A stretch of DNA of 64,000 bases, taken from the NCBI RefSeq assembly GCF_008329525.1, contig NZ_NPKQ01000009.1, forward strand, positions 171,956-235,955. Reading direction: 5' to 3'. The position numbers were made by a program, and so were the translations under genes. Below the pieces are notes generated by a model, which was not told the origin of the DNA, did not search any database, and saw nothing but the letters and a program-made list of their open reading frames with translations. Positions 28,476 to 38,700 of the stretch are shown piece by piece. Position 1 is the first letter of the stretch. Each line of letters opens with the position of its first letter. This DNA comes from Tardiphaga sp. P9-11 (GTDB lineage: Bacteria; Pseudomonadota; Alphaproteobacteria; Rhizobiales; Xanthobacteraceae).

Positions 28476-29204
28476 ATGAAGAACTTCCTGTTGGGCACTG
28501 TTGCCCTGATCGCTCTGGGCGCTTCGGTTCCGGCAATGGCCGCTGACCTGGCCGCCCGTCCCTACACCAAGGCTCCGGCTTACGTTGCCGCCCCGATCTA
28601 CAACTGGACCGGTTTCTACATCGGTGGCCACGTCGGCGGCGCGTTCAACGGCTCGAACGGCTTCGGCGGCACCTCCGACAATTCGGATGGTCGCTTCCTC
28701 GGCGGTCTGCAGATCGGCGCTGACTACCAGTTCGCTCCGAACTGGGTTGTTGGTATCGAAGGTCAGTACAGCTGGGTTGGTTCGAACAACACCAACGTCG
28801 CTTTCCTCACCACGCCAGGCGTCACCTACAACCTGAACCAGAAGGGCCTCGGCTCGGTCACCGGTCGTATCGGTTACACTTGGGGTCCGGCACTGCTCTA
28901 CGTGAAGGGCGGCTACGCTTACTCCGACTACAGCGAATCGCTGGTCCTGACCGGCGTCGGCACTCCGGTTGCCTTCGCAGCTGGCACCAAGCATGACGGT
29001 TACACCGTCGGCGCTGGTCTCGAATACATGTTCACCCAGAACTGGTCGGGCAAGGTTGAGTACCAGTACTACGACTTCGGCAAGACCACCTTCACGACCC
29101 CGGTCGCGCTGGCTGGCGTGTCGTCCCGCAACGACGAGCACACCGTCAAGGCTGGCCTGAACTACCGCTTCAACTGGGGTGGCCCGGTCGTCGCGAAGTA
29201 CTGA
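28476..29204 (+). CDS. Outer-membrane beta-barrel protein (Omp25/Omp31/RopB-like)
   Basis: A 242-residue outer-membrane protein. The signal peptide (1-22) ends VPAMA before ADLAARPY. The mature part begins with the family signature YNWTGFYIGGHVGGAF and consists of alternating amphipathic strands, ending in GLNYRFNWGGPVVAKY. This is the eight-strand barrel family to which rhizobial RopB and Brucella Omp25/Omp31 belong. Codon use favours C-ending codons strongly, which suits high expression. Single gene, strong ribosome site and a strong terminator. Confidence 0.92.
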   Translation: MKNFLLGTVALIALGASVPAMAADLAARPYTKAPAYVAAPIYNWTGFYIGGHVGGAFNGSNGFGGTSDNSDGRFLGGLQIGADYQFAPNWVVGIEGQYSWVGSNNTNVAFLTTPGVTYNLNQKGLGSVTGRIGYTWGPALLYVKGGYAYSDYSESLVLTGVGTPVAFAAGTKHDGYTVGAGLEYMFTQNWSGKVEYQYYDFGKTTFTTPVALAGVSSRNDEHTVKAGLNYRFNWGGPVVAKY

Positions 29205-29237
29205 GCTTCACGCCTGGTTACAGGCCTCTGACTACGG

Positions 29238-29270
29238 AAAGGCCGGCGGAAACGCCGGCCTTTTTGTTTT
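29238..29270 (+). terminator. Rho-independent terminator after the outer-membrane protein gene
   Basis: Perfect stem ggccggcg and cgccggcc with loop gaaa, flanked by aaa and followed by ttttt, 34 bases after the stop. A textbook terminator. Confidence 0.92.
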
Positions 29271-29393
29271 ACCCTTTGGTAACCTCGCAAGCCCCGCGAC
29301 AGCCAAAGGTTGTCGGTTTACCCGAATGTTAACCCGGTACCGACATACTCTCCGCGCTATCCGCCACCAGGACGGTGGACGCGGGGGGAATCA

Positions 29394-31538
29394 ATGGCAC
29401 TGACGTCATTCATCGGAAAATTTGGACGGTTTCGTTTCTCGCGGCCCCGTTGGGGCATCCGCGGCAGCCTGTTCGCCGCCTTCGCGGTTATCGCAGGCAT
29501 GGCGATCCTGATCAGTGCAGGCGCCGGCATGATTCTCGGCCAGCTCGGGGGCATGATGACGGACCTGAACGGCCGGGACATTCCGAAACTCACTGCCAGC
29601 CTTCAATTGGCCACCGCCAGCGAGAGCCTTGCCAGCCAGGGCCCGATGCTGCTGGCATCGAGCAGCGTCGACGTGCTGAAGGAACGCTCGCAGCGCATGC
29701 GGGATACACACAAGATTGCAGTCGAGAAGCTCGATGCCATCGCCAAGCTCGGCGCCGACAAGGCCGTGGTCGCCGCCCTGGCCGAGACCGTGAAAAACAT
29801 TGAAGACACGATTCGCAGCCTTGGCGCCGCCACTCAGGAACGCCTCGACGCCCTCGCCCAGCATCAGAAGCAATACGACTCCCTGCGCGCCGCTGCGGCA
29901 AATTTCGTCAAGATGTCGGAGCCAGCCGCCACCGATGCCCAGAACGTGATGGACGAGACGCTACGGGCAACAGTCTTCTCGGCCGAGGATTCAGGCGAAG
30001 CTGCGCGCGTCATCGTGCAGGTCGGCGAAGTCGTCGCCAGTACCAACCTAATCTCATCCGATCTGATGGCCGCATTGTCGGCCGGCACATCCGAGGCACT
30101 CGATCCGATCGAAGCAAGCTTCAAGGCTGCACAGGCGCGCGTCAAATCGAATCTCGATGCCCTGGTTGGCATCAAGGGCACGAAGGAACTGAAGGAAGCC
30201 GCCGTGCAACTGCTGGCAATCGGCGACGGCAAGAACAGCGTCTTCAAAGTGCGCCAGAAAGAGATGGACACCGTCGAATATGGCGAACTCATCCTCGACG
30301 AGACGCGCAAGCTGAATCTCGGCCTCGGTATGAGTGTCAGGCAACTGGTGGACAAGGTACGCAGCGAAACCGACGCCGCCACGACAGAGGCGCAGACGAC
30401 AATCACGCTGGCGACGCAGGTGATGCTCGGCCTCGGCGCGCTGACGCTGATCGGATCGGCATTGTTCGTCTGGCTCTATGTCGGCCGCAGCATTCTGCGC
30501 CGCCTCGCGCAATTGCAGCGCGCCATGCAGCGGCTGTCCAGCGGAGATCTCGACACCGAGATCGCCCGCAGCCGCCAGCAGGACGAAATCGCGGCAATGG
30601 CGGGTACGCTCGAAGTATTCCGTGACAGCATGATCAACGCCCGCACGCTCAGCGCAGAACAGGATCAGGACCGCATTGCCAAAGGCGAACGTACGTCGCG
30701 TATCGAAGCCCGCATCGTCGACTTCGAAAGCAAGGTGCGCAACGCTTTGGAGAAGCTGCAGACCTCGGCTGATTCCATGCAATCGACCGCGCAGAGCATG
30801 TCGGCCACCGCCGATCGCTCCAGCCAACTGGTCAGCGCTGTCGCGTCGGCCGCAGAGGAAACTTCGGTGAACGTCCAGACGGTCTCGGCCGGGACCGAGC
30901 AGCTGTCGTCATCGATCAACGAGATCAGCCGACAGGTCGTGACATCAGCCGAAATCGCCGCAAAGGCCGTCAGCGAGGCCGGCGAAACCGACGCAACGAT
31001 GCAGGGCCTGGCCGATAACGCCAACCGTATAAGCGTGGTGATCGATCTGATCCAGACCATTGCCTCGCAGACCAATCTGCTGGCGCTCAATGCGACCATT
31101 GAAGCTGCACGCGCGGGCGATGCAGGCCGCGGCTTCGCCGTCGTGGCATCGGAAGTGAAGAGCCTTGCCGATCAAACGGCCAAGGCCACCGACGAGATCC
31201 GCACGCAGATCGTTTCGATGCAGCAGGTCACCTCCACCGCCGTCGGTGCGATCCGCAACATCGGGCAGACCATCGCCGAGATCAACCATGTGAGTGCTGC
31301 CATCGCCACCGCCGTCGAACAGCAGGGTGCGGCAACACGCGAGATCGCGCGTAACATCCAGCACGCCGCCGGCGGCACCAGCGAAGTGTCGAGCAACATC
31401 GTCGGCGTCAGCGATGCATCGACGCAGGCCGGCACGGCTGCCAACGACGTGCTCGGCGCCTCGGGCGAACTGCGCCGCGAGGCCGACGTTCTTCGTGGTG
31501 AAATCGACGAATTCCTGTCGAGCATCCGCGCCGCTTAA
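29394..31538 (+). CDS. Methyl-accepting chemotaxis protein
   Basis: Chemoreceptor of 714 residues. TM1 is about 20-45; a helical periplasmic or extracytoplasmic domain of about 300 residues follows; TM2 is about 344-364; a HAMP domain is at about 366-420. The signalling domain (about 440-700) carries the highly conserved hairpin tip TIASQTNLLALNATIEAARAG. No CheR-binding pentapeptide at the C-terminus. The ATG at 29394 with a GGGGGGA site is preferred over upstream in-frame starts. No other chemotaxis genes nearby, so it feeds a distant Che system; its ligand is unknown. Confidence 0.93.
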   Translation: MALTSFIGKFGRFRFSRPRWGIRGSLFAAFAVIAGMAILISAGAGMILGQLGGMMTDLNGRDIPKLTASLQLATASESLASQGPMLLASSSVDVLKERSQRMRDTHKIAVEKLDAIAKLGADKAVVAALAETVKNIEDTIRSLGAATQERLDALAQHQKQYDSLRAAAANFVKMSEPAATDAQNVMDETLRATVFSAEDSGEAARVIVQVGEVVASTNLISSDLMAALSAGTSEALDPIEASFKAAQARVKSNLDALVGIKGTKELKEAAVQLLAIGDGKNSVFKVRQKEMDTVEYGELILDETRKLNLGLGMSVRQLVDKVRSETDAATTEAQTTITLATQVMLGLGALTLIGSALFVWLYVGRSILRRLAQLQRAMQRLSSGDLDTEIARSRQQDEIAAMAGTLEVFRDSMINARTLSAEQDQDRIAKGERTSRIEARIVDFESKVRNALEKLQTSADSMQSTAQSMSATADRSSQLVSAVASAAEETSVNVQTVSAGTEQLSSSINEISRQVVTSAEIAAKAVSEAGETDATMQGLADNANRISVVIDLIQTIASQTNLLALNATIEAARAGDAGRGFAVVASEVKSLADQTAKATDEIRTQIVSMQQVTSTAVGAIRNIGQTIAEINHVSAAIATAVEQQGAATREIARNIQHAAGGTSEVSSNIVGVSDASTQAGTAANDVLGASGELRREADVLRGEIDEFLSSIRAA

Positions 31539-31657
31539 GCCGACAATCCAGCGCATGGCTGCACCCGGCCAGCGTCATTGCTCCTGCCCTCAAAATCATG
31601 GACTGCTTTCACAGCAGCCCATGACCGGTGGCTGCGCAGAATGTAAGGATTGCGTGA

Positions 31658-32710
31658 ATGCCCCCAACACCCTCTGCAGGGACAACGACCGAACTGCGCC
31701 ACGACTGGCAGCGTCATGAAGCCCAGACCCTGTATGACCTGCCGTTCGCAGATCTGATCTTTCAGGCTCAGAGCATCCACCGCAACAATTTCGATCCGAA
31801 TCACGTCGAGACTGCGAGCCTACTCAGCATCAAGACCGGCGGCTGCGCGGAAGACTGCGGTTACTGCTCGCAAAGCGCCCACTACAACACTGACGTCAAG
31901 GCGACAAAGCTGATGGATCGCGACGCCGTGGTTGCCACGGCGCAGCGTGCAAAGGATGCCGGCGCGAGCCGCTTTTGCATGGCTGCGGCCTGGCGCAATC
32001 CCAAGGACAAGGATCTCGACCGCGTTTGCGACATGGTCAGCGCGGTGAAGGATCTCGGCCTCGAGACCTGCGCGACGCTGGGCATGCTCACGGAAGATCA
32101 GGCCAAACGTCTGCAGGACGCCGGCCTCGACTTCTACAATCACAATGTCGATACCTCGCGGGAATTCTACGGCAAAATCATCACCACGCGGACGATGGAA
32201 GATCGTATCGAGACATTGGCGCGGGCGCGCCATGCCGGCCTCAAGGTCTGCTGCGGCGGTATCATCGGCATGGGCGAGCAGGTCGAGGATCGTCTGGGCA
32301 TGCTGATGCTGCTGGCGAACCTGCCGCATCATCCGGACAGCGTGCCGATCAACATGTGGAACGAGGTGAAGGGCGTACCGGTCAACGACACCGCCGAACG
32401 CCCGGATCCGATCGCACTGGTCCGCATGATCGCGGTGGCGCGTATCATGATGCCGAAGAGCGTCGTGCGGCTTTCCGCCGGGCGGCAATATATGACCGAT
32501 GAACTGCAGGCACTGTGCTTCGTCGCCGGTGCCAATTCGATCTTCATCGGCGACGTGTTGCTGACGACGAAGAACCCGCAGACCGACCGCGATGCCAATC
32601 TGCTGGACCGTCTTGGCATGACGTCACGGCTCGACGAGGTGAGCGGAAAGAGCACGTCGGCGCTGCCAATTGCCGCTTCAGCACGGGCCGATATGCGCGC
32701 TGGCGCATAA
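31658..32710 (+). CDS. bioB: Biotin synthase BioB
   Basis: Radical SAM enzyme of 350 residues that inserts sulfur into dethiobiotin. The [4Fe-4S]-SAM motif CAEDCGYC is at Cys63, Cys67 and Cys70. The family stretches [12 protein letters not shown] and [10 protein letters not shown], and the [2Fe-2S] ligand arginine context [11 protein letters not shown], are intact. AAGGA precedes the ATG. The other bio genes (bioF, bioD, bioA) are not adjacent. No BioR-type operator was recognised upstream. Confidence 0.96.
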   Translation: MPPTPSAGTTTELRHDWQRHEAQTLYDLPFADLIFQAQSIHRNNFDPNHVETASLLSIKTGGCAEDCGYCSQSAHYNTDVKATKLMDRDAVVATAQRAKDAGASRFCMAAAWRNPKDKDLDRVCDMVSAVKDLGLETCATLGMLTEDQAKRLQDAGLDFYNHNVDTSREFYGKIITTRTMEDRIETLARARHAGLKVCCGGIIGMGEQVEDRLGMLMLLANLPHHPDSVPINMWNEVKGVPVNDTAERPDPIALVRMIAVARIMMPKSVVRLSAGRQYMTDELQALCFVAGANSIFIGDVLLTTKNPQTDRDANLLDRLGMTSRLDEVSGKSTSALPIAASARADMRAGA

Positions 32711-32785
32711 ACCCATGCCCTGCGCCAGCCAAATTTGTACTGGCGCAGGGGTCCTCGGCCCGCTAAGCCGGATGAAAAGGACATT

Positions 32786-33862
32786 GTGACAGAACCGATG
32801 CATTCGAAAACAGACGCCAGCACAAAGCCAGCCGATGACCTCCAATATCCTTGGGAGAGCCATCCCGGCACCGATCAGATGGTCGAAATCGCCCCGGGCG
32901 TTCTCTGGATCCGGCTCGATCTGCCGTTCCGTCTCAACCATGTGAACATCTACTTGCTCGCGGACGGCGACGGCTGGGCCATGGTCGATACCGGCTTCGG
33001 CAACGACGCCACCATCGCAGCGTGGACCAAGCTGTTCGAAGGCCCCCTCAAGGGCATCGCCATCAGCAAGGTGATCGTTACCCATGCGCATCCCGATCAT
33101 GTCGGCCAGGCCGGCTGGATCGTGCAGCGCTTCGGCTGTCCGTTCTACATGTCACAGGTCGAATATCTGCAGGGCATCTATCACCAGAACCGTCGCACCG
33201 AAGAGCGCGTCGTCAACATGCGGCAGTTCTTCCATCGCCACGGCATGGACGCAGATATCACCGAGCAATTGCTCGGCCGCGGCCAGGAGTACCTGAAGAA
33301 GACAGTGCCGCTGCCGGCAGCCTATCGCCGATTGTCCGACGGCGACGATCTCGTGATCGGCACGCGCACATTCCGCATCCTTACCGGCGCCGGCCATTCG
33401 CCGGATCAGGTGATGTTGTATTGCGAAGCCGACAAACTGTTCCTGTCGGCCGACCAGGTGCTCAGCAAGATCTCGCCGAATGTCAGCGTCTGGGCTCATG
33501 AACCCGACGAAAATTCACTCGGCTCCTATCTGCGCTCGCTGAAGCGTCTCGCCGATACGCTGCCCGACGATGTGCTCGTGCTGCCCGGTCACGGCGTGCC
33601 GTTTCATGGCCTCAAGATCCGCATCAAGCAGCTCGCCGATCATCATGAAGAGCGCTGTCAGATGATCGCCGCCGCATGCAACGTCACCGGCAAGACATCC
33701 GCCGAGCTGGTGCCGGTGGTGTTTCACAAGCACAAGCTGGACGCCCACCAGACCGGATTTGCCGCCGGCGAATTGATCGCCCACGTCAACCACATGCTGG
33801 CGCAGAAGCGGCTGACCTCGACGCTCGACGCAGATGGCATGCTGCAGTTCAAATCGACGTAG
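32786..33862 (+). CDS. Metallo-beta-lactamase-fold hydrolase
   Basis: A 358-residue protein with the zinc motif THAHPDHVG and the later metal ligands in TGAGHSPDQVMLY and LPGHGVPFHG. The extra C-terminal domain (about 270-358), with HHEERCQMI and LDAHQTGFAAGELIAHVNHM, is that of a group of MBL hydrolases that often act on thioesters or related acyl compounds; the substrate is not known. A GTG at 32786 with AAGGA just upstream is preferred to the ATG at 32798, which lacks a ribosome site. It lies 75 bases after bioB on the same strand. Confidence 0.85.
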   Translation: MTEPMHSKTDASTKPADDLQYPWESHPGTDQMVEIAPGVLWIRLDLPFRLNHVNIYLLADGDGWAMVDTGFGNDATIAAWTKLFEGPLKGIAISKVIVTHAHPDHVGQAGWIVQRFGCPFYMSQVEYLQGIYHQNRRTEERVVNMRQFFHRHGMDADITEQLLGRGQEYLKKTVPLPAAYRRLSDGDDLVIGTRTFRILTGAGHSPDQVMLYCEADKLFLSADQVLSKISPNVSVWAHEPDENSLGSYLRSLKRLADTLPDDVLVLPGHGVPFHGLKIRIKQLADHHEERCQMIAAACNVTGKTSAELVPVVFHKHKLDAHQTGFAAGELIAHVNHMLAQKRLTSTLDADGMLQFKST

Positions 33863-33901
33863 CCTGCAGCGCAGCAAAAATTTGTGAATGACCTCAGGCT
33901 C

Positions 33902-33915
33902 TTGATGCACATCAA
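33902..33915. promoter_or_regulatory. FixK/FNR-type box upstream of hemA
   Basis: TTGATGCACATCAA, a perfect match to the TTGAT-N4-ATCAA consensus of FNR/FixK/AadR activators, 110 bases before the hemA start. FixK-dependent induction of hemA under low oxygen is established for Bradyrhizobium japonicum, which supports this reading. Confidence 0.85.
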
Positions 33916-33927
33916 AAGCCACAGCAC

Positions 33928-33944
33928 TTGGTCAAATTGACCAA
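33928..33944. promoter_or_regulatory. Second perfect palindrome before hemA
   Basis: TTGGTCAAATTGACCAA, 17 bases, perfect around a central A, starting 13 bases after the FixK-type box. Arms and spacing do not fit FNR/FixK; it may bind another regulator or form part of the promoter. Confidence 0.55.
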
Positions 33945-34024
33945 TTGCACCTCGACAGCCAAGCTGGAAAAGCTCTAAAACGCAACCTGACGCAGGGTTC
34001 GGGTTCCGTTTTGGGTCTTTTGCG

Positions 34025-35254
34025 ATGGATTACAGCAAGTTCTTCAGTGACGCGCTCAATCGTTTGCATGACGAGCGCCGTTATCGTGTGTTCGCCGATC
34101 TCGAGCGCATTGCCGGTCGGTTCCCGCATGCGATGTGGCACACGCCGCAGGGCCCGCGGAATGTCGTGATCTGGTGCTCCAATGATTACCTCGGCATGGG
34201 CCAGCACCCGAAAGTGGTGGGCGCCATGGTCGAAACCGCGACCCGTGTCGGCACCGGCGCCGGCGGCACCCGCAACATCGCAGGCACCCATCATCCGCTG
34301 GTGCAGCTCGAGGAAGAACTCGCCGACCTCCACGGCAAACAGGCGGCATTGCTGTTCACGTCGGGCTATGTCTCGAACCAGACCGGCATTTCAACGCTCG
34401 CCAAGCTGATGCCGAATTGCCTGATCCTGTCCGACGCGCTCAATCATAACTCGATGATCGAAGGCATCCGGCAGGCCGGCTGCGATCGCGTCGTGTTCCG
34501 CCACAACGACGTCGCGCATCTCGAGGAACTGCTGAAGGCTGCCGATCCGGCGCGGCCGAAGCTCATCGCCTGCGAGAGCCTTTATTCGATGGATGGCGAC
34601 GTTGCGCCGCTGGCTGCGATCTGCGATCTCGCCGAACGCTATGGCGCCATGACCTACGTGGATGAAGTCCATGCCGTCGGCATGTACGGCCCGCGCGGCG
34701 GTGGCATCGCCGAGCGCGACGGCGTGATGCATCGCATCGACGTACTCGAAGGCACGCTGGCCAAAGCGTATGGCTGCCTCGGCGGCTATATCGCAGCGAG
34801 CAAGGACATTGTGGATGCCGTGCGCTCCTATGCGCCGGGTTTCATCTTCACCACAGCACTGCCGCCGGCGATCTGTTCGGCCGCAACCGCGGCGATCAAA
34901 CACCTGAAGAGCTCAAGCTGGGAGCGCGAGCGCCATCAGGACCGCGCCGCGCGTCTCAAGGCGATCCTCACAGCCGCCGGCATTCCGGTGATGTCTACTG
35001 ACACCCATATCGTGCCGGTGTTCGTCGGCGATGCCGAACTCTGCAAGAAGGCCTGCGATCTGCTGCTCGAAGATCACGGCATCTACATCCAGCCCATCAA
35101 TTACCCGACCGTCGCCAAGGGCGCCGAGCGCCTGCGCATTACGCCGTCGCCCTATCACGACGACGTGCTGATCGATCACCTCGCTGAATCGCTGCTGCAG
35201 GTGTGGGATGAACTCAGCCTGCCGCTGCGCATCAAGGCGCTGGCTGCCGAGTGA
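34025..35254 (+). CDS. hemA: 5-aminolevulinate synthase HemA
   Basis: Pyridoxal-phosphate enzyme of 409 residues, condensing glycine with succinyl-CoA, the first step of haem synthesis in alphaproteobacteria. The N-terminus [21 protein letters not shown] and the blocks [16 protein letters not shown] and [17 protein letters not shown] are those of Bradyrhizobium/Rhodobacter HemA, and the catalytic lysine is Lys247 in EGTLAKAYG. Length is the same as I recall for B. japonicum HemA. The leader holds a FixK box and a second palindrome, indicating oxygen control. Product supplies haem for cytochrome oxidase and for the haem sensors nearby. Confidence 0.97.
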   Translation: MDYSKFFSDALNRLHDERRYRVFADLERIAGRFPHAMWHTPQGPRNVVIWCSNDYLGMGQHPKVVGAMVETATRVGTGAGGTRNIAGTHHPLVQLEEELADLHGKQAALLFTSGYVSNQTGISTLAKLMPNCLILSDALNHNSMIEGIRQAGCDRVVFRHNDVAHLEELLKAADPARPKLIACESLYSMDGDVAPLAAICDLAERYGAMTYVDEVHAVGMYGPRGGGIAERDGVMHRIDVLEGTLAKAYGCLGGYIAASKDIVDAVRSYAPGFIFTTALPPAICSAATAAIKHLKSSSWERERHQDRAARLKAILTAAGIPVMSTDTHIVPVFVGDAELCKKACDLLLEDHGIYIQPINYPTVAKGAERLRITPSPYHDDVLIDHLAESLLQVWDELSLPLRIKALAAE

Positions 35255-35327
35255 GATAGCGCTTCCGCCTCCATTGCTTCATGATCCGGCGGAAGTCGGA
35301 TCATTCAAGGCAACGGGGAATAGCGAC

Positions 35328-35657
35328 GTGGACATCATCTGGAAAGGTATTCTCGGCGGACTGCTCACCGCCCTGATTGCCTGGTTGTCGAAACGTGGCA
35401 ATACGCTGCCGGGCATTCTGCCGCTGTTTCCGACCTTTGCCATCATCGCGCTGCTCATCGTCGGCGCCAAGGGCGATAGCTCCGGCTTCCGGGAAGCCTG
35501 TATGGCCGGGGCGAAGACCATTCCGGCCTATCTCGCTTTTCTCGGCATCTGCTATCTCACGGTCGGCGCGTTCGATTACCGCCTCGCTCTGCTGGCCGGC
35601 GTGACCGCGTGGCTGTTTATTATCCTGATCACCTTTTTCGGCCCGCGCTGGATTTAA
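35328..35657 (+). CDS. GlpM-like small membrane protein
   Basis: A 109-residue membrane protein starting at a GTG (GGGGAA upstream) as VDIIWKGILGGLLTALIAW. It has three or four hydrophobic helices and the conserved stretch LSKRGNTLPGILPLFPTFAI. Size and sequence match the GlpM family, found next to glycerol and alginate genes in Pseudomonas but of unknown function. It follows hemA by 73 bases; co-transcription is possible. Confidence 0.72.
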   Translation: MDIIWKGILGGLLTALIAWLSKRGNTLPGILPLFPTFAIIALLIVGAKGDSSGFREACMAGAKTIPAYLAFLGICYLTVGAFDYRLALLAGVTAWLFIILITFFGPRWI

Positions 35658-35770
35658 CGACGATCCGGCATTCCCCGGCGTCCGACCAAATCCCTGTCGC
35701 CTGCACCGACGCAACCGGCTAGATTTTCGCCTGACGGTCGGGCTTCAGCCCGCCAAAGGGAGCACGCACG

Positions 35771-38700
35771 ATGCTGCACGACTGGGGCGTGATTGTTGCC
35801 GCCCTCTGCTACATCGGATTTCTGTTTTGCGTCGCCAGCTATGGCGATCGGATCGCGCTGTTCCAGAGCGGTCGCGCCAAGGCCGTCATCTATCCGCTGT
35901 CGCTGGCGATCTATTGCACGTCATGGACGTTCTTCGGCTCGGTCGGCGTGGCCAGCCGGACCAGCGTGGATTTCCTCGCGATCTATGTCGGCCCGATCCT
36001 GTTCTTTGCCTTCTTCTCGCCCGTGCTGCGGCGTGTGATCCATCTCGCCAAGACCCAGAACATCACCTCGATCGCCGACTTCATCGCCGCGCGTTACGGC
36101 AAGAGCCAGGCCGTAGCCGCCACCGTGGCCGTGATCGCCATCATCGGCTCGGTTCCGTACATCGCGCTGCAGCTGAAGGCCGTGGCGTCCTCGCTGGAAA
36201 CCATCCTCGGCGAGGACAAGGCCATTGCCGGCGTCCCTATCGTCGGCGACATGGCACTGGTCGTGACTCTCGCCATGGCGATGTTCGCCGTACTGTTCGG
36301 CACCAGGCAGACCAATGCGACCGAGCATCAGCACGGCCTGATGCTCGCCGTAGCTACCGAATCCATCGTCAAGCTGGTGGTGTTCATCATCGCCGGCGCC
36401 TTCGTGACATTCTGGATGTTCGGCCCGTCGGAGCTGTTCGAGCGCGCGATGAAAACACCGGAGGCGATGCGCGCCATCAACTATGTGCCGTCGTTCGGCA
36501 ATTTCCTCACGATGGTGCTGCTGTCGTTCTGCGCCATCATGCTGCTACCCCGGCAGTTCCACGTCAGCGTCGTCGAAAATTCCAACGACTCCGAAGTAAG
36601 CCGCGCACGGTGGCTGTTTCCAACCTATCTGATCGCCATCAACCTGTTCGTCATTCCGATCGCCCTGGCCGGCCTCGTGACCTTTCCGTTCGGCGCCGTC
36701 GACAACGACATGTATGTGCTGGCGCTGCCGATCGAGGCTGGCTCCACGGCGCTCAGCATGGCGGTGTTCATCGGCGGCTTGTCGGCGGCCACAGCCATGG
36801 TGATCGTCGAATGTGTCGCACTGGCTATCATGGTGTCCAACGACATCGTGTTGCCACTGGTCTTGCGGCGCGGACCGCAGACGCAGAATGAGCAGACTGA
36901 CTTCGGCAACTTCCTGCTCAAGGCGCGGCGCTTCTCGATCTTCGCCATCATGGTGATGGCCTATTTCTATTTCCGCGCGCTCGGCAATACGCAACTCGCT
37001 GCCATCGGCCTGCTGTCATTTGCCGCCATCGCGCAACTCGCGCCAGCCTTCTTCGGCGGGCTGATATGGCGGCGCGCGACTGCCCGCGGCGCCATGGGCG
37101 GCATGGTGGTCGGCTTCATCGTCTGGGCCTATACGCTATTCATCCCGAGCTTCCTTGAAGGCAGCACCGCAGGCGTCCTGTTCCTGCAGCACGGCCCGTT
37201 CGGTATCGAGGCGCTAAGACCACAGGACCTGCTTGGCACCGAACTGCCGCCGTTGCTGCACGGCACGTTGTGGAGTCTGTCACTCAATATCCTGACCTAT
37301 ATCGTGCTCTCGCTGATGCGCGCACCGTCGTCGATCGAACGACTACAGGCCGATGTTTTTGTGCCGAATACTCTGGCGCCGATCACGCCGGCATTCCGGC
37401 GCTGGCGGACCACGGTGACCGTGCAGGACATTCTCAGTACCGTGACCCAATACCTCGGCCCGGACCGCGCGCGTGAATCCTTCGATGCTTTCGCCACGCG
37501 TCGCCGTGTCGATCTCGATCCGGCCGCGCCTGCGGATTTCGAACTGCTGCAGCACGCAGAATATCTGATCGCCTCATCGATCGGCGCCGCCTCGTCGCGC
37601 GTCGTGATGTCGCTGCTGTTGCGCAAACGTACGGTGTCGGCCAAGGCGGCACTGAAGCTGCTCGACGATTCACACGCGGCGCTGCATTTCAACCGCGAGA
37701 TCCTGCAAACCGCGCTCAACCACGTCCGCCAGGGCATCGCGGTTTTCAATCCCGACTTGCAGCTCATCGTCTCCAACCGGCAGTTCGGCGAGCTGCTCGG
37801 CCTGCCGCCGCAGATAGTGCAGATCGGCATTCCGCTCCGGGAGATTCTGGAATTCATCGGTATCCAGAGTGCATCGCCTTATGGCGACAACGAAACACTG
37901 ACACAGGCGCGGCTGGCTGCCTACACGACTGAGGGCGAGCCTTATCTTGAACGTCTTCAGGACCGCCAGATCGTCATCGAGGTGCGCACCAACAAGATGC
38001 CGGATGGCGGACTCGTGCTCACCTTCTCCGACGTCACCCCCAGCTTCGAGGCAGCAGAAGCGCTGGAGCGCGCCAATGCCACGCTGGAGAAGCGCGTCCG
38101 CGACCGTACCGAGGAGCTGACGCGACTGAATTCCGAACTGGCACTCGCCAAGAGCACTGCGGAAGACGCCAATATTTCGAAGACACGTTTTCTGGCCGCC
38201 GCCAGCCACGACATTCTGCAGCCGCTCAACGCTGCACGTCTCTATGTCACCAGTCTGGTCGAACGAAAGAGCATTGGTGAGGACGCGCGGCTGGTCGAGA
38301 ACATCGACGACTCGCTGGAGGCCATCGAGGAAATCCTCGGCGCCCTGCTCGACATTTCACGTCTTGATGCCGGTGCCATGAGTCCGGCGATTTCGAGTTT
38401 CCGCATCGGTGACCTGATGCGCTCGCTCGAGATCGAATATGCGCCGATCGCCCGCGCGCGCGGCGTGAAGCTCACTTTCGTGCCATGCTCGCTGCCGGTC
38501 GAATCCGACCGCCTGATGCTACGACGTCTGCTGCAGAACCTGATCTCGAACGCCATCAAGTACACGCCGCATGGCCGTGTGTTGGTCGGCTGCCGGCGCC
38601 GCGGTAAGGCCTTACAGATCGGCATCTACGATACCGGTGTCGGCATTCCGATCCTCAAACGCGGCGAGATCTTCAAGGAGTTTCACCGACTCGAACAGGG

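Noticed and set aside
35771..37320. Separate sodium/solute symporter gene rather than part of the kinase
   Set aside because: The reading frame continues without a stop through PAS, kinase and receiver domains, and such fusions are known (CrbS, CbrA).
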